In this document: piece after piece, positions 1 through 8,558 of the stretch
Layout: the number at the start of each line of letters is the position of its first letter
Numbering within the stretch: position 1 is the first letter of the stretch
DNA from: Acidobacteriota bacterium
GTDB lineage: Bacteria > Acidobacteriota > Terriglobia > Terriglobales > Acidobacteriaceae
Direction: 5' to 3'
Assembly (NCBI GenBank): GCA_003225465.1
Contig: QIAH01000358.1
Span: forward strand, 1-39,420
DNA length: 39,420 bases
Program-made: the position numbers and the translations under genes
The notes under the pieces: model-generated
The model's database searches: none
What the model saw: the letters and a program-made list of their open reading frames with translations, nothing else
Told to the model about the DNA's origin: nothing

Positions 1-61
1 CTATCCCACTGGAGTGGCCGCTCCGCCTCGCTAACCCGTTGCCCACCGTCTGGAGGACGTC

Positions 62-1138
62 GTGACAGCAGAACAATCGAAGCGGTTCGTGAAACCTTTG
101 CGAGTGGTGGTCGGACACGGAACGAAGGCGGAGAAAGGTTTTTATGCGCGCATGTCGATGCCTACTCCGGAGGCGCTTGCGCCTGGCCTTCCACCTACGC
201 CGGCACATGACTTAATTTTCCACGGCGGACACACGATTGCTGATCTCGTATTCACGAGTTTTTATGTCGGTGCTGCGTCAGCCTGGAAGGCGAGTGACAT
301 TCAGAACATTGACAAGGCACTGGCCGCTGCCATGTCGGATGTGGATTTGAACAATGTAATGTCGCAGTACTATCCGGGCGGGAAGATCACAAGCACATTC
401 AAACCTTCGCAGACGTTGGCGGGTCCGCCACCAAAAGTTTTCTCGCAGGGTGATGTCGAGAACCTGGTCCAACAACTGTTCACCAACGGCTCGCTCAAGG
501 GCTTCGATTTCGCCTCGACTGTGTTCAATTTCATGTTGCCCAGCGGGACGATACTGAATACAGATACGGCTCCCACCGGTGGGGCAGCTGCGGCGTTAAA
601 GAAGCCGCCGAAGGGCCCGATTCCTGTGGAGCAGGAAGAAGATTCCACGCAAGGATTGGGCGGTTATCATGGTTCCGTTCACGTGGGCAGCGCGACGCCG
701 GTCATCGTCTACTATGCGATTGGAGTGTATTCCGAAACGCTGCCCGACGGCGCCGTGAATGGCATTCCGGTTTTCGATCAGTCGTGGAAGAACGTGGTGG
801 CGACCTTCTACCATGAACTGAACGAAGCGCGGACGGACGCCGATGTCGAAGACGCGATTCGTGCAGGCAATGATCCTAATGCGACCAAGTTTCTGGGTTG
901 GACTTCGCGACAGGGCGAAGAATGCGGCGACTTTCCGGTGGCAGAAGCCAATCCGCTGACGCAGGTCTTTCAGGAAGTGAAACTCACCGATGGAAGCGGG
1001 ACCGCGCCGGTTCAGTTCCAGTACTCCGACGCCGTCCATGGGCCCGAAGGACCACGCAGCACGCCTGCGTTGTTCGCGGGACAGTTACAGGCAAAGGGCG
1101 CTGGTCACGGCCACGGTGGCGGCAAAAAGAAGCGATAG
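62..1138 (+). CDS. Unrecognised 358-aa protein with HELNE motif
   Basis: I do not recognise the family. The GTG start is supported by a ggagg ribosome binding site at 52-56 and an in-frame stop at 32-34 just upstream. There is no signal peptide or clear membrane segment. The middle is rich in Gly, Pro and Ala around residues 165-205. A well-structured stretch follows (VIVYYAIGVYSE, then NVVATFYHELNEARTD). The HELNE sequence could be part of a metal site, because the His, first Glu and last Glu are spaced like a partial zincin helix, but no further ligand is evident. The C-terminus is a low-complexity GHGHGGGKKKR tail that might bind metal or nucleic acid. The gene converges with the GH16 gene, whose stop lies 9 bases away, so it is not part of that unit. 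It is likely a real gene, judged from codon pattern and start signals; its function is unknown. Confidence 0.75.
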   Translation: MTAEQSKRFVKPLRVVVGHGTKAEKGFYARMSMPTPEALAPGLPPTPAHDLIFHGGHTIADLVFTSFYVGAASAWKASDIQNIDKALAAAMSDVDLNNVMSQYYPGGKITSTFKPSQTLAGPPPKVFSQGDVENLVQQLFTNGSLKGFDFASTVFNFMLPSGTILNTDTAPTGGAAAALKKPPKGPIPVEQEEDSTQGLGGYHGSVHVGSATPVIVYYAIGVYSETLPDGAVNGIPVFDQSWKNVVATFYHELNEARTDADVEDAIRAGNDPNATKFLGWTSRQGEECGDFPVAEANPLTQVFQEVKLTDGSGTAPVQFQYSDAVHGPEGPRSTPALFAGQLQAKGAGHGHGGGKKKR

Positions 1139-1147
1139 TGCCAGCAA

Positions 1148-2035
1148 TTACGGGCTGGAGCGCTTGTAGACTCGCACGTAATCGACCAGCATGCTTTGTG
1201 GAAACTTGGTAGTGTAGTCGGGAGACCCTGGCCAGTCGCCACCGACCGCGACATTCAGCAGGATGAAAAAGGGATGGTCGTAAACCCACTTCGCTCCTGA
1301 GGGCAAATCCGCGGGCGTGCGCGTGGCGTAAAGATGATCGTCGACGTAGAAGCGAATCACGTCCGGCTGCCATTCCACAGCGTAGATGTGAAAACCGTCG
1401 GCGAAATTCTGCCCGGCCGGCAAGGCGAATGGTGAGCCAATGCCCTTATCGCCGGAATAGCCGGGACCGTGGATTGTGCCGTGTACGGTGGACGGCTCCT
1501 TGCCGATGTTTTCCATAATGTCGATCTCTCCGCAGGCGGGCCAGTGCTTCGAGTCGATGTCGTTGCCAAGCATCCAGAAGGCTGGCCAGATGCCCTGTCC
1601 ACGCGGGATTTGAATGCGAGCCTCAAAGCGGCCATAGGCCTGCTCGAATTTGTGGAGAGTCTTGATTCGGGCTGAGGTGTAGCCAAACAGCACGCCTTTC
1701 TCATCGCTGTAGCCTTCGTGGCGGACCGTGATGACAAGCTTGCCAGCTTGTGTCTGCACATTTTGCACGCGGTTGGTGTAGTACTCGAGTTCGTGATTGC
1801 CCCATCCGTTGCCGCCGGTTTCGATGACCCATTTGCTGGCATCCGGCACGGAGCCGTCGGCGCCGTTGAACTCATCGCTCCAGACGAGGGTCCAAGGGGA
1901 AGGGTTAGTGGGAGCGGGATTGTTCTGGGCGGGTGGGAGTTCCTTGGCAGCAAGACTATTTGCAGCTGCAACCGACGGGCGAGGACGCCCGCCGCTCCAT
2001 TGACAGAGCGAAATCAGCAAGAGCAGCGTGAGCAT
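1148..2035 (-). CDS. Secreted GH16 family beta-glucanase (laminarinase-like)
   Basis: This is a glycoside hydrolase family 16 protein, expected to cleave beta-1,3 or mixed beta-1,3/1,4-glucans outside the cell. The GH16 signature GEIDIMENIG is present, giving nucleophile E170, D172 and acid/base E175. Flanking family motifs include WSDEFNG near residue 52, GRFEARIQIPRGQGIWPAFWML before the active site, and LNVAVGGDWPG and VDYVRVYK at the C-terminus. At 295 aa it is a single catalytic domain without a carbohydrate-binding module. The N-terminus (MLTLLLLISLC) is a short hydrophobic export signal followed by a Pro/Asn-rich linker. Part of this region (GGRPRPS) is encoded by a dispersed hairpin repeat also found at 3437-3461. 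No clear Shine-Dalgarno sequence precedes the ATG, so the start is less certain than the family. The exact glucan is not predictable from sequence. Confidence 0.92.
   Translation of the reverse strand: MLTLLLLISLCQWSGGRPRPSVAAANSLAAKELPPAQNNPAPTNPSPWTLVWSDEFNGADGSVPDASKWVIETGGNGWGNHELEYYTNRVQNVQTQAGKLVITVRHEGYSDEKGVLFGYTSARIKTLHKFEQAYGRFEARIQIPRGQGIWPAFWMLGNDIDSKHWPACGEIDIMENIGKEPSTVHGTIHGPGYSGDKGIGSPFALPAGQNFADGFHIYAVEWQPDVIRFYVDDHLYATRTPADLPSGAKWVYDHPFFILLNVAVGGDWPGSPDYTTKFPQSMLVDYVRVYKRSSP
1974..1998. repeat. Dispersed 25-bp hairpin repeat, copy 1
   Basis: This copy matches 3437-3461 at 23 of 25 positions. The arms gacgggcg and cgcccgcc surround a 4-base loop and are followed by gctcc. 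One arm position is mismatched. The copy lies inside the signal/linker region of the GH16 gene, where it encodes GGRPRPS. It resembles REP-like palindromes, but only two copies are visible here. Confidence 0.6.
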
Positions 2036-2085
2036 GATCGATATTATGCATCGAATGCCATGAATGACGAAGCTTGGGTAGGAGA

Positions 2086-3402
2086 TCAGCCGCGATCGAC
2101 TGACGATGGCTCGAGTCGCTGAGAGAGCGCCTTTGTTTCCAGTTCGCCTTCCCAGCGGGCCACCACTATAGTGGCTACGCCGTTGCCGATCATGTTGACC
2201 AGGGCGCGGAACATGCTCATAAAGCGATCGATCCCGAGGATCAAGGCCATGCCTGCGACCGGGATGGTAGGGATAACGGAGAGGGTTCCGACCAGCGCAA
2301 TGAAGGCTGCGCCCTGCACCCCGCTCGCACCCTTCGACGTCAAAACCGCGACGGCGAAGATGGTGAGTTGCTGCAAGAGCGTGAGATGAGTATTGGTCGC
2401 TTGGGCGACGAAGAGCGCCGCCAATGTCATGTAGAGGCTGGTGCCGTCGGTGTTGAACGTATAGCCGGTTGGGACGACCAGTCCCACCAGCGGTTTCGAG
2501 CAGCCGAGTTTTTCCATCTTCTCCATGAGAGTGGGAAGAGCTGTCTCGGACGAACTCGTCGCCAGTACGAGCAAGACTTCTTCCTTGATGTAGAGCAGGA
2601 ATTTCACGATGCTGAAGCCGGCTACGCGCGCGATTGCACCCAGCACGGTCAGCACAAACAGAACTGAAGTGATCCAGAACGTGCCAATCAATTTGATCAA
2701 GGGGCCAAGCGAGGCAATCCCATACTTGCCCACGGTGAAAGCCATGGCGCCGAAAGCGCCGAGGGGGGCGAATTTCATGAGAATATTCACGACGCCAAAC
2801 ACGGCAACCGAGAGCGCGTCGAAGAAATCGATCAGGGGCTTGGAGCGCGATCCGACCGCTGAGAGCGCGAAGCCAAATAGAATCGAGATCAGCAGGACCT
2901 CCAGGATATCGCCCTTCGCAAAGGCATCGACCACGGTGGTCGGGATGATGTGCATCAGAAACTCGGTGACACTTTGCGCCTTGGCCTGTCCGGCGTAGTC
3001 TGCGACCGCTTTGGCATCGAGCGTTCTGGGATCAACATTGAAGCCGCTTCCTGGGCGCACGACATTGCCGATGACCAGGCCGATGAGCAAGGCCACCGTC
3101 GAAACGATTTCAAAGTAGATCAGGGCCATGCCGCCCACGCGGCCGACCTTCTTCAGGCTCTCCATGCCCGCGATTCCGGAAACTACCGTGCAGAAGATGA
3201 TCAGCGTGATGATCATCGAGATGAGGCGGATAAAAGCATCGCCGAGAGGTTTCATGGCGATGGCGCGCGCGGGACTGAAATAGCCGAGCGCGACTGCAAC
3301 TGCCATGGCAAAGAGAACCTGCACCCAGAGCGTGGCGTAGAACGGCTTAGGGCGTGGCGTTTGAGTTGCGGCGCGCGTGACTGATTCGCTTAGGGTGCCC
3401 AT
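2086..3402 (-). CDS. dctA: Dicarboxylate:cation symporter, DctA type
   Basis: This is a dicarboxylate/amino acid:cation symporter (DAACS family) of the inner membrane, importing C4-dicarboxylates such as succinate, fumarate or malate with protons or sodium. The diagnostic region is clear: the serine-rich reentrant loop [16 protein letters not shown], then [20 protein letters not shown] and the [18 protein letters not shown] helix that forms the substrate and cation site. At 438 aa it has the usual family length with multiple hydrophobic segments. The ATG at 3402 has gagga a few bases upstream. It lies in the same direction as the secreted hydrolase gene, 80 bases downstream of it. The gap contains a 25-bp hairpin repeat, so co-transcription is possible but not shown. 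A glutamate/aspartate carrier (GltP-like) is the main alternative; the loop resembles DctA more closely. Confidence 0.9.
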   Translation of the reverse strand: MGTLSESVTRAATQTPRPKPFYATLWVQVLFAMAVAVALGYFSPARAIAMKPLGDAFIRLISMIITLIIFCTVVSGIAGMESLKKVGRVGGMALIYFEIVSTVALLIGLVIGNVVRPGSGFNVDPRTLDAKAVADYAGQAKAQSVTEFLMHIIPTTVVDAFAKGDILEVLLISILFGFALSAVGSRSKPLIDFFDALSVAVFGVVNILMKFAPLGAFGAMAFTVGKYGIASLGPLIKLIGTFWITSVLFVLTVLGAIARVAGFSIVKFLLYIKEEVLLVLATSSSETALPTLMEKMEKLGCSKPLVGLVVPTGYTFNTDGTSLYMTLAALFVAQATNTHLTLLQQLTIFAVAVLTSKGASGVQGAAFIALVGTLSVIPTIPVAGMALILGIDRFMSMFRALVNMIGNGVATIVVARWEGELETKALSQRLEPSSVDRG

Positions 3403-3436
3403 GGTTCCTCGTCAGAAAATGCGCCGCTTCGCGGTT

Positions 3437-3461
3437 GACGGGCGGGGACGCCCGTCGCTCC
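3437..3461. repeat. Dispersed 25-bp hairpin repeat, copy 2
   Basis: A perfect 8-bp stem (gacgggcg / cgcccgtc) with loop ggga is followed by gctcc. It sits in the 80-base gap between the secreted hydrolase and dctA genes and matches the copy at 1974-1998 at 23 of 25 positions. It could affect readthrough or mRNA stability between the two genes. No T-run follows on the minus strand, so it is not called a terminator. Confidence 0.65.
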
Positions 3462-3482
3462 AACCACGGTGTCGGTTCGGGG

Positions 3483-4718
3483 TTAGTGTTTCTCGTCGGG
3501 GGCTTGGAGTGTGCGGACCAGCCACGGGATGATGACTTGCTTGAAGATCAGCGGATCGGGCCAAACTTTTACCTGACGCCCGAGATGGCCGCCCTGCGGG
3601 TTGATCCATGCCGTCTTGGGCACGTCCCCTTTGCTCATCAGAAGGTAAAGGTCCTCAATGGGAACCTGCGTATCGAGCACGCCCCCGATGACGAGCATGG
3701 GAGCCATGGGCTGACCCAGAAGGCCCTGTTTGACCAACGACAGGTTCGGAAAAATTTTTGTCATGTCATCGATCGAGTTGGCGCCATCTATGATCGACAT
3801 CAGCGCAGGCGCCTGGTCGAAGAGGTACTCGCGGTTTCCGAACAAATGGTTCATCAGGAAATCCTTCTGGAAGAAGGCATCGACGGGAGGAGATTGCGCG
3901 CTGGTGCCGCGGAGGCGGACGCGTTCGACAATCGCCATCTTGGTTGCCCAATACGCACCCCAGCTGACCCCGTGAATGGCGAGGCGATTCTTGTCGATCT
4001 CAGGACGGCTCTGCGCGTAGTCGATGACTGCCGAGAGCATCCGGTCGGCGTGCTCGCTGACCTTGATCGGCGCCTGGCCCGTGCCAGGTCCATCGACGGC
4101 AAGAAATCCAATACCGAAGGGGAGTATGCCGGCGAAGCTCTCCGATAAGTCTTCCTTCCGGCTGTCGAGCCCGTTCACGGCGATCACCAGCGGCACCGGA
4201 CCCTTGGCGTCCTTGGGCAGACGCAGGTAGCCGACGATTTCCTTGCCCTCGAATGGAATATGGACCACTTGCAACGGCGGATCGAGGAACTTCGTGTGTG
4301 CGAGAAAGGCCTCGAGGGCTTTGGCGTAGGCTTTTTGTTTACCAGGAGAGACCGGAACCGGCCACCGTCCGAATGAATAAATCCGCCAGGCGCGGATGTA
4401 GTTGGCATTCGCTTTCGCAGGATCGCTGGCTTCGAGCGACTTGGCTTCGTTCGCATACCGATCGCCGACCTTCATAAAAGCGGCGGCCCACTCATCTTTG
4501 TCTTTGGTGTGGATGGATGCGAAAGCCTCTTTTACATCGGCGGGATCGAGACCGATCAGCGGGTACATCCCATTTTCCGCGCGATGAATGGCCTCGGTCT
4601 TGATTTCATCAAGCGTGCGTTCAGTGCGTTGTTGGGCGAACGCGAATCGAGTGAGCGCGAGTGCTGTGAGGAGCGCCATGGAAGCGATGTGGAGGCGTGC
4701 AGGGAAGAAGCGTGGCAT
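3483..4718 (-). CDS. Secreted FrsA-like alpha/beta hydrolase
   Basis: This is an alpha/beta-hydrolase of the FrsA/esterase type. The serine nucleophile is in HGVSWGAYWA (G-x-S-x-G). A likely catalytic Asp lies in GGVLDTQVP and the His in PQGGHLGR near the C-terminus. An oxyanion/strand motif PLVIAVNGLDSRKE precedes the nucleophile elbow. The N-terminus MPRFFPARLHIASMALLTALALTRFAFA is a signal peptide ending in an Ala-x-Ala site, so the enzyme is probably periplasmic or secreted. I place the start at the ATG at 4718, which has aagga about 10 bases upstream; an in-frame ATG at 4736 lacks such a site. An N-terminal helical cap of about 120 residues precedes the hydrolase core, as in FrsA and 2,6-dihydroxypseudooxynicotine hydrolase. 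The substrate is unknown; hydrolysis of an ester or C-C bond is inferred only from the family. Confidence 0.8.
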   Translation of the reverse strand: MPRFFPARLHIASMALLTALALTRFAFAQQRTERTLDEIKTEAIHRAENGMYPLIGLDPADVKEAFASIHTKDKDEWAAAFMKVGDRYANEAKSLEASDPAKANANYIRAWRIYSFGRWPVPVSPGKQKAYAKALEAFLAHTKFLDPPLQVVHIPFEGKEIVGYLRLPKDAKGPVPLVIAVNGLDSRKEDLSESFAGILPFGIGFLAVDGPGTGQAPIKVSEHADRMLSAVIDYAQSRPEIDKNRLAIHGVSWGAYWATKMAIVERVRLRGTSAQSPPVDAFFQKDFLMNHLFGNREYLFDQAPALMSIIDGANSIDDMTKIFPNLSLVKQGLLGQPMAPMLVIGGVLDTQVPIEDLYLLMSKGDVPKTAWINPQGGHLGRQVKVWPDPLIFKQVIIPWLVRTLQAPDEKH

Positions 4719-4845
4719 GAAAGCGATTCCTTTCATTTGCAGCGCACGCGAGAAGGCAGTCTCGGCGCGACCTTAAAAACGGGATCATTAGAAAAGGGCC
4801 GAAACCGAAGTCCAGCCCCTTACCCCCTCAGAATAAATCGTGTTG

Positions 4846-7800
4846 CTAAAAGGTAAGTTTCAAGCCCAACTGTAGGGCGCGACTGCCGCCCGACCCGATG
4901 ACCGGGTTGGAAGCGGCTACGTCAGGCGTAGCGCAACCGCAGCCGAAACCTCCCGGGCCCGGAACGGATGGATCGTTGTGTCCCCATCCGTTCTGACCTC
5001 CGAATGGGTTGGCGAAGTTGGGATGATTCAGGACGTTAAAGAATTCGGCACGGAACTGCGCGCCGAAACGCTCCGTGAATTTCCAGTTCTTGGCGACCGA
5101 GAAATCCCAGTTGTAGAAGCCGCCGTCGCGAAAGAGGTTGCGGGGCATGGTTCCGAATGTTCCCATGGCGGGAGGAATCATTACCGAGTTCCCCTTTGCA
5201 TAGCAGCCGAACGCTGCCAGCGAGTCCAGAGCTCCAACCGCGGTTGCATTGCTGATACAAGCTGCCGGAGTGGCGCCTGGGTTCGCGGGGTCGAACGTGA
5301 AATACGGAATCGGGTTCGCTCCTGACTTGAAGTCGCTGGGATGGCCGAAGAAATCCCAGCGATCATTGCCGGCGAACGTGCCGCTAACATTTGTGCCAGT
5401 ATCCATGGGACCCCAAGGCTGGCCGCTTGCCAACGTGACGATGGAATTGAGCTGCCAGCCTTCGAGTAACTGAGCGAATGACTTTCTGCTGGGGAGGGCA
5501 TAGGTCAAGGAGAGCGTCAAGCGGTGGCGGATATCGAAATCGCTGCTGGCGTACTCGTTTTGCGGATGGGTGCTGTCTTGGGGCAGGCCGAGACCGGCGC
5601 CGAAGTCCCAGTTCGCGCCCACTTGATCGAGACTGTGCGAATAGGTGTAGCCGGCGATGAAGGTGAACCCGCGGAAGTTGCGGGCAGTAAGCGTACTCTG
5701 CAGGCCGTTGTAGTTCGATCTATAGATGTTGCCCATCATGTAGATGTTATTGAGAAAGGGGAAGGTGCCGTTGAAGGGGCGTCCAGACTGGCCGTCCTGG
5801 CCGGGATCATTCGCGGCGACGTCCTGGTTGATATCGCGGATGCCGACGAGATTGGCGCCGTGATTGCCAACGTAAGCCATTTCGAGCGATAGGTTGGGGT
5901 TAAAGGCATGCTGCACCCCGAACGTCCAGTGATAGACGTAGGGAGTGCTGAATTTTCGGTCGATGCCGAGAATGCCGCAGCCACCACCGGTGCAGTCGAG
6001 AGGGGTAGTCGGAAAGACAGTGCCCTGGATGCCGGTGATGGCGGGATCCCAGTTAATTCCACCGGCAGTGGGATCGCCACCCGAAAAGCCGACGACGCCA
6101 ACGGCGATGGAGCCTCCACCCGGACTGACGCCGACGCCCCCCGTTGGAATAGTGGCCAGGCCAAGAGAATTGTTCAGAGCAAGAAAGGACTCCCAGTTGA
6201 GAGTCTCATAAATCAGGCCAGCCCCACCGCGGACAACCGTCTTGCCATTTCCGCCGATGTCCCAGGCGAAGCCGGCGCGAGGCGCAAAGTTATTATGGTC
6301 GCCTTGATAAGGACTTTTGATTTGGTGGCCGACTTGCTCGAGACTGACACTGGGATCGAAGTTGCCGAGCAGGTTGTGTTCTTCCTTAATCACGGTGTTC
6401 AACTCATACCGAATCCCGAAATTTAAGGTGAGATTCTTTGCGATCCGCCAATCGTCTTGCACGAAGCTGGCATATCCCCAGTTGTGAATATGGCGAGTGG
6501 GATCGCCGACCAGCTGCGTTGCAGAACACGGGATACCGCCCAGGAAATCCTCGAGCGTGTTGTTGTAGACGTCGTTGCAGAATCCGAACTTGATGCGTCC
6601 GCGAACGCCGCCGTAGGCGCCACCGCTGAAGGCATCCCGATGGATCTCGGCACCGAACTTCAGCGCATGCTTGCCGAAGGTGTAGGAGACATGGTCGACG
6701 AACTGGAAGCGGGTATCGGGGCCCTGAATCTTGGGCCAGTTGAATCCACCAAGCTCCTGCGGGAATTCGTACCAACCGGCGATGTTGATGCGGGGAAGGC
6801 CGCCGTACAGAGGATTGGTGACGCCCGTATCGAGGCCGTAGCTCGAGGCCGGCCGATTGTGATCGTTGGTGAAAGTAGGCTGGTACAGGCGGTTGTAGCC
6901 AAAGCGCGCTTCGTTTACCAAGCGAGAGTTGGCGATGAAGGTCCAGTTCGCGCCCAGAACCTGGGCGCGGGTGTGAATCTGGGTCAGCCACTGCGGCTGC
7001 AGCTGTTGCGCGTCGGAAACAGTGCCAGAATTGTTTCCAAAGAAGTAGCGTCCGCTGATCACGTTGCGGTCGCTGATGTGGTCATCGATCTTTACTACGG
7101 CGTTGTCGGCGCTGACGGTGTTGGGCAGTCCATAGTTGATGGCGGTGGCCCCGTTCGGATTGGTGCCGTCGTTCGCGGGAAAGCCCTTGCCATTGCAGGA
7201 AATCGGAGGGCCCAGGGTGCAGCCGCCGATCTGCAGACTCACCGGACTGATGGGAATGCCTTTGCTTTGCATGTCGGCGAGGGCGTCGATGATGCTGGTG
7301 GTCGGATCACCGGCGGGATTGCCTGCGCCCGCCAGCGAGACGGTCAGCGGCGTGGTCAGCGTGCCGGTGTTGCCGACGGTGTAGCGCTGCCCTTCGTAGG
7401 CTCCAAAGAAGAACACTCGATCCTTGACGATGGGGCCGCCGATGCTGGTCCCAAACTGCTCGAGATTTCTCGGGTTCTTTGCCTGCGTCGAAGGATTGAA
7501 GTAGTTGCGGGCGTCGAGCGGTGTGTCGCGGCCGAAAGCATAGGCAGTTCCGTGCACGCTGTTGGTCCCAGACTTCAGGCCTACGTTGACAATGGATCCC
7601 GGTTTCCAGCCGTACTCTGCGGGAGGATTCTGCTGGAGGTTGAACTCCTGGATCGAATCGATCGGCAGGATCGTGGCCGAGTCTCCGGCAATGCCGGCAC
7701 CATTGATGATGCTTTGTCCGGAGAAGGGCTCGCTGTTGAAGAGGCCGTCGATGAGGTAGGCGTTATCTTCGGCGCGCAGGCCGTTGCTGCTGGTGGTGGA

Positions 7801-8322
7801 AAATCCACCGCCCGGATAGCGAACTACACCGGGGCGCAACTGGAGAAGGTTTTCATAGTTGCGTCCGTTTAGGGGGAGTTCGTTGATTTCTCTGTTGCTG
7901 AGCGTCCCACCCAGGGTGGACGTGGTGGTGTTAAGCAGCGGGATTTCTTCGGTGACGACTACGGTCTCATTCGCCTGACCGGGCGGCAGCACCAGATCAG
8001 TGGCCACGTCCTGAGCGACTTCGAGCGGGACGTTCACGCGCTCGACCGTCTTGAATCCCTTGGCCTCGCCCCGCACCTTGTAGGTACCGGGCAGTAAGTT
8101 GGGAGCGACGTAAGCGCCGGAGTCGTCCGTAGTCAGGTTTCGGGTGGTTCCCCTCTCAGTATCGGTGATGGTCACGGCGGCGCCGCGAATGGCAGCGCCG
8201 GTCGAATCAGTGACGGTGCCCAGGATGCGGCCGCTAACAGTCTGGGCGAAAACCGGAACGGATGCGAGCACGAGTGCCACGATCACACCCAGCACCCAAA
8301 TGCTCTTCGACAGAGAACGCAT
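4846..8322 (-). CDS. TonB-dependent receptor, Oar-like
   Basis: This is a large outer-membrane receptor of the Oar-like TonB-dependent group that is expanded in Acidobacteriota. The start at 8322 is chosen because ggagg lies 7 bases upstream and because MRSLSKSIWVLGVIVALVLA followed by PVFAQ is a clear signal peptide. The longer open frame to 8460 would run through the promoter and operator. Mature residues about 25-110 form a carboxypeptidase-regulatory-like beta-sandwich (GRILGTVTDSTGAAIRGAAV, LLPGTYKV). A plug follows (EIPLLNTTTSTLGGTLSNRE, INELPLNGRNYENLLQLRPG), then a long beta-barrel ending LQLGLKLTF with the C-terminal Phe typical of outer-membrane barrels. At 1158 aa it is full length. 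The ligand is unknown. The divergent neighbour is an aldehyde dehydrogenase, and both promoters carry FadR-type palindromes, so I infer it imports the precursor of the substrate oxidised by the downstream genes. Confidence 0.88.
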   Translation of the reverse strand: MRSLSKSIWVLGVIVALVLASVPVFAQTVSGRILGTVTDSTGAAIRGAAVTITDTERGTTRNLTTDDSGAYVAPNLLPGTYKVRGEAKGFKTVERVNVPLEVAQDVATDLVLPPGQANETVVVTEEIPLLNTTTSTLGGTLSNREINELPLNGRNYENLLQLRPGVVRYPGGGFSTTSSNGLRAEDNAYLIDGLFNSEPFSGQSIINGAGIAGDSATILPIDSIQEFNLQQNPPAEYGWKPGSIVNVGLKSGTNSVHGTAYAFGRDTPLDARNYFNPSTQAKNPRNLEQFGTSIGGPIVKDRVFFFGAYEGQRYTVGNTGTLTTPLTVSLAGAGNPAGDPTTSIIDALADMQSKGIPISPVSLQIGGCTLGPPISCNGKGFPANDGTNPNGATAINYGLPNTVSADNAVVKIDDHISDRNVISGRYFFGNNSGTVSDAQQLQPQWLTQIHTRAQVLGANWTFIANSRLVNEARFGYNRLYQPTFTNDHNRPASSYGLDTGVTNPLYGGLPRINIAGWYEFPQELGGFNWPKIQGPDTRFQFVDHVSYTFGKHALKFGAEIHRDAFSGGAYGGVRGRIKFGFCNDVYNNTLEDFLGGIPCSATQLVGDPTRHIHNWGYASFVQDDWRIAKNLTLNFGIRYELNTVIKEEHNLLGNFDPSVSLEQVGHQIKSPYQGDHNNFAPRAGFAWDIGGNGKTVVRGGAGLIYETLNWESFLALNNSLGLATIPTGGVGVSPGGGSIAVGVVGFSGGDPTAGGINWDPAITGIQGTVFPTTPLDCTGGGCGILGIDRKFSTPYVYHWTFGVQHAFNPNLSLEMAYVGNHGANLVGIRDINQDVAANDPGQDGQSGRPFNGTFPFLNNIYMMGNIYRSNYNGLQSTLTARNFRGFTFIAGYTYSHSLDQVGANWDFGAGLGLPQDSTHPQNEYASSDFDIRHRLTLSLTYALPSRKSFAQLLEGWQLNSIVTLASGQPWGPMDTGTNVSGTFAGNDRWDFFGHPSDFKSGANPIPYFTFDPANPGATPAACISNATAVGALDSLAAFGCYAKGNSVMIPPAMGTFGTMPRNLFRDGGFYNWDFSVAKNWKFTERFGAQFRAEFFNVLNHPNFANPFGGQNGWGHNDPSVPGPGGFGCGCATPDVAASNPVIGSGGSRALQLGLKLTF

Positions 8323-8354
8323 TACGGAACCTCCAACGACAGAGTGGAAGCTTG

Positions 8355-8376
8355 TGGTCCGACAGCTGTACCACCA
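8355..8376 (-). promoter_or_regulatory. FadR-type operator over TonB receptor promoter
   Basis: On the plus strand two 11-bp half-units abut: TGGTCCGACAG then CTGTACCACCA. They form an inverted repeat with arms TGGTnnnACAG / CTGTnnnACCA. On the minus strand a perfect -35 TTGACA (8394-8389) is followed after 18 bases by a TACAGC -10 (8370-8365) preceded by TG. The palindrome therefore covers the -10 and probable start site of the receptor gene. The pattern resembles the FadR-family consensus TnGTnnnACnA. Binding by the regulator at 10046 is inferred. Confidence 0.6.
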
Positions 8377-8418
8377 TACGAAGATAGATGTCAAGGAATT
8401 TTGGGTTTCCGGGTTTAC

Positions 8419-8459
8419 TTGACCGGACCTTGGGCGTCGGTGGTATTGTGGTCGGACCA
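8419..8459 (+). promoter_or_regulatory. Aldehyde dehydrogenase promoter with perfect TGGTCGGACCA operator
   Basis: TTGACC at 8419-8424 and an extended -10 (TG-G-TATTGT, TATTGT at 8444-8449) are 19 bases apart, which is slightly long. The perfect palindrome TGGTC-G-GACCA at 8449-8459 starts at the last -10 base and would cover the transcription start. This is the textbook FadR-subfamily GntR operator form. The promoter elements are moderate matches; the palindrome is exact. Confidence 0.55.
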
Positions 8460-8558
8460 ATTTTGCGCCCCATGCGCTGCGACGGACATCTTAATAGCAG
8501 TCAGATTTATTTGTCAGATGGATTGGAAGATTAAACGGACTTGGAGGTCTTTGGAAGT

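Noticed and set aside
6457-7872. 471-codon open frame on the plus strand opposite the TonB receptor
   Set aside because: The composition is a mirror of the receptor gene, there is no ribosome binding site, and there is no recognisable motif.
8323-8460. 46-residue N-terminal extension of the TonB receptor
   Set aside because: The region contains the promoter and operator, and the downstream ATG has ggagg and a signal peptide.
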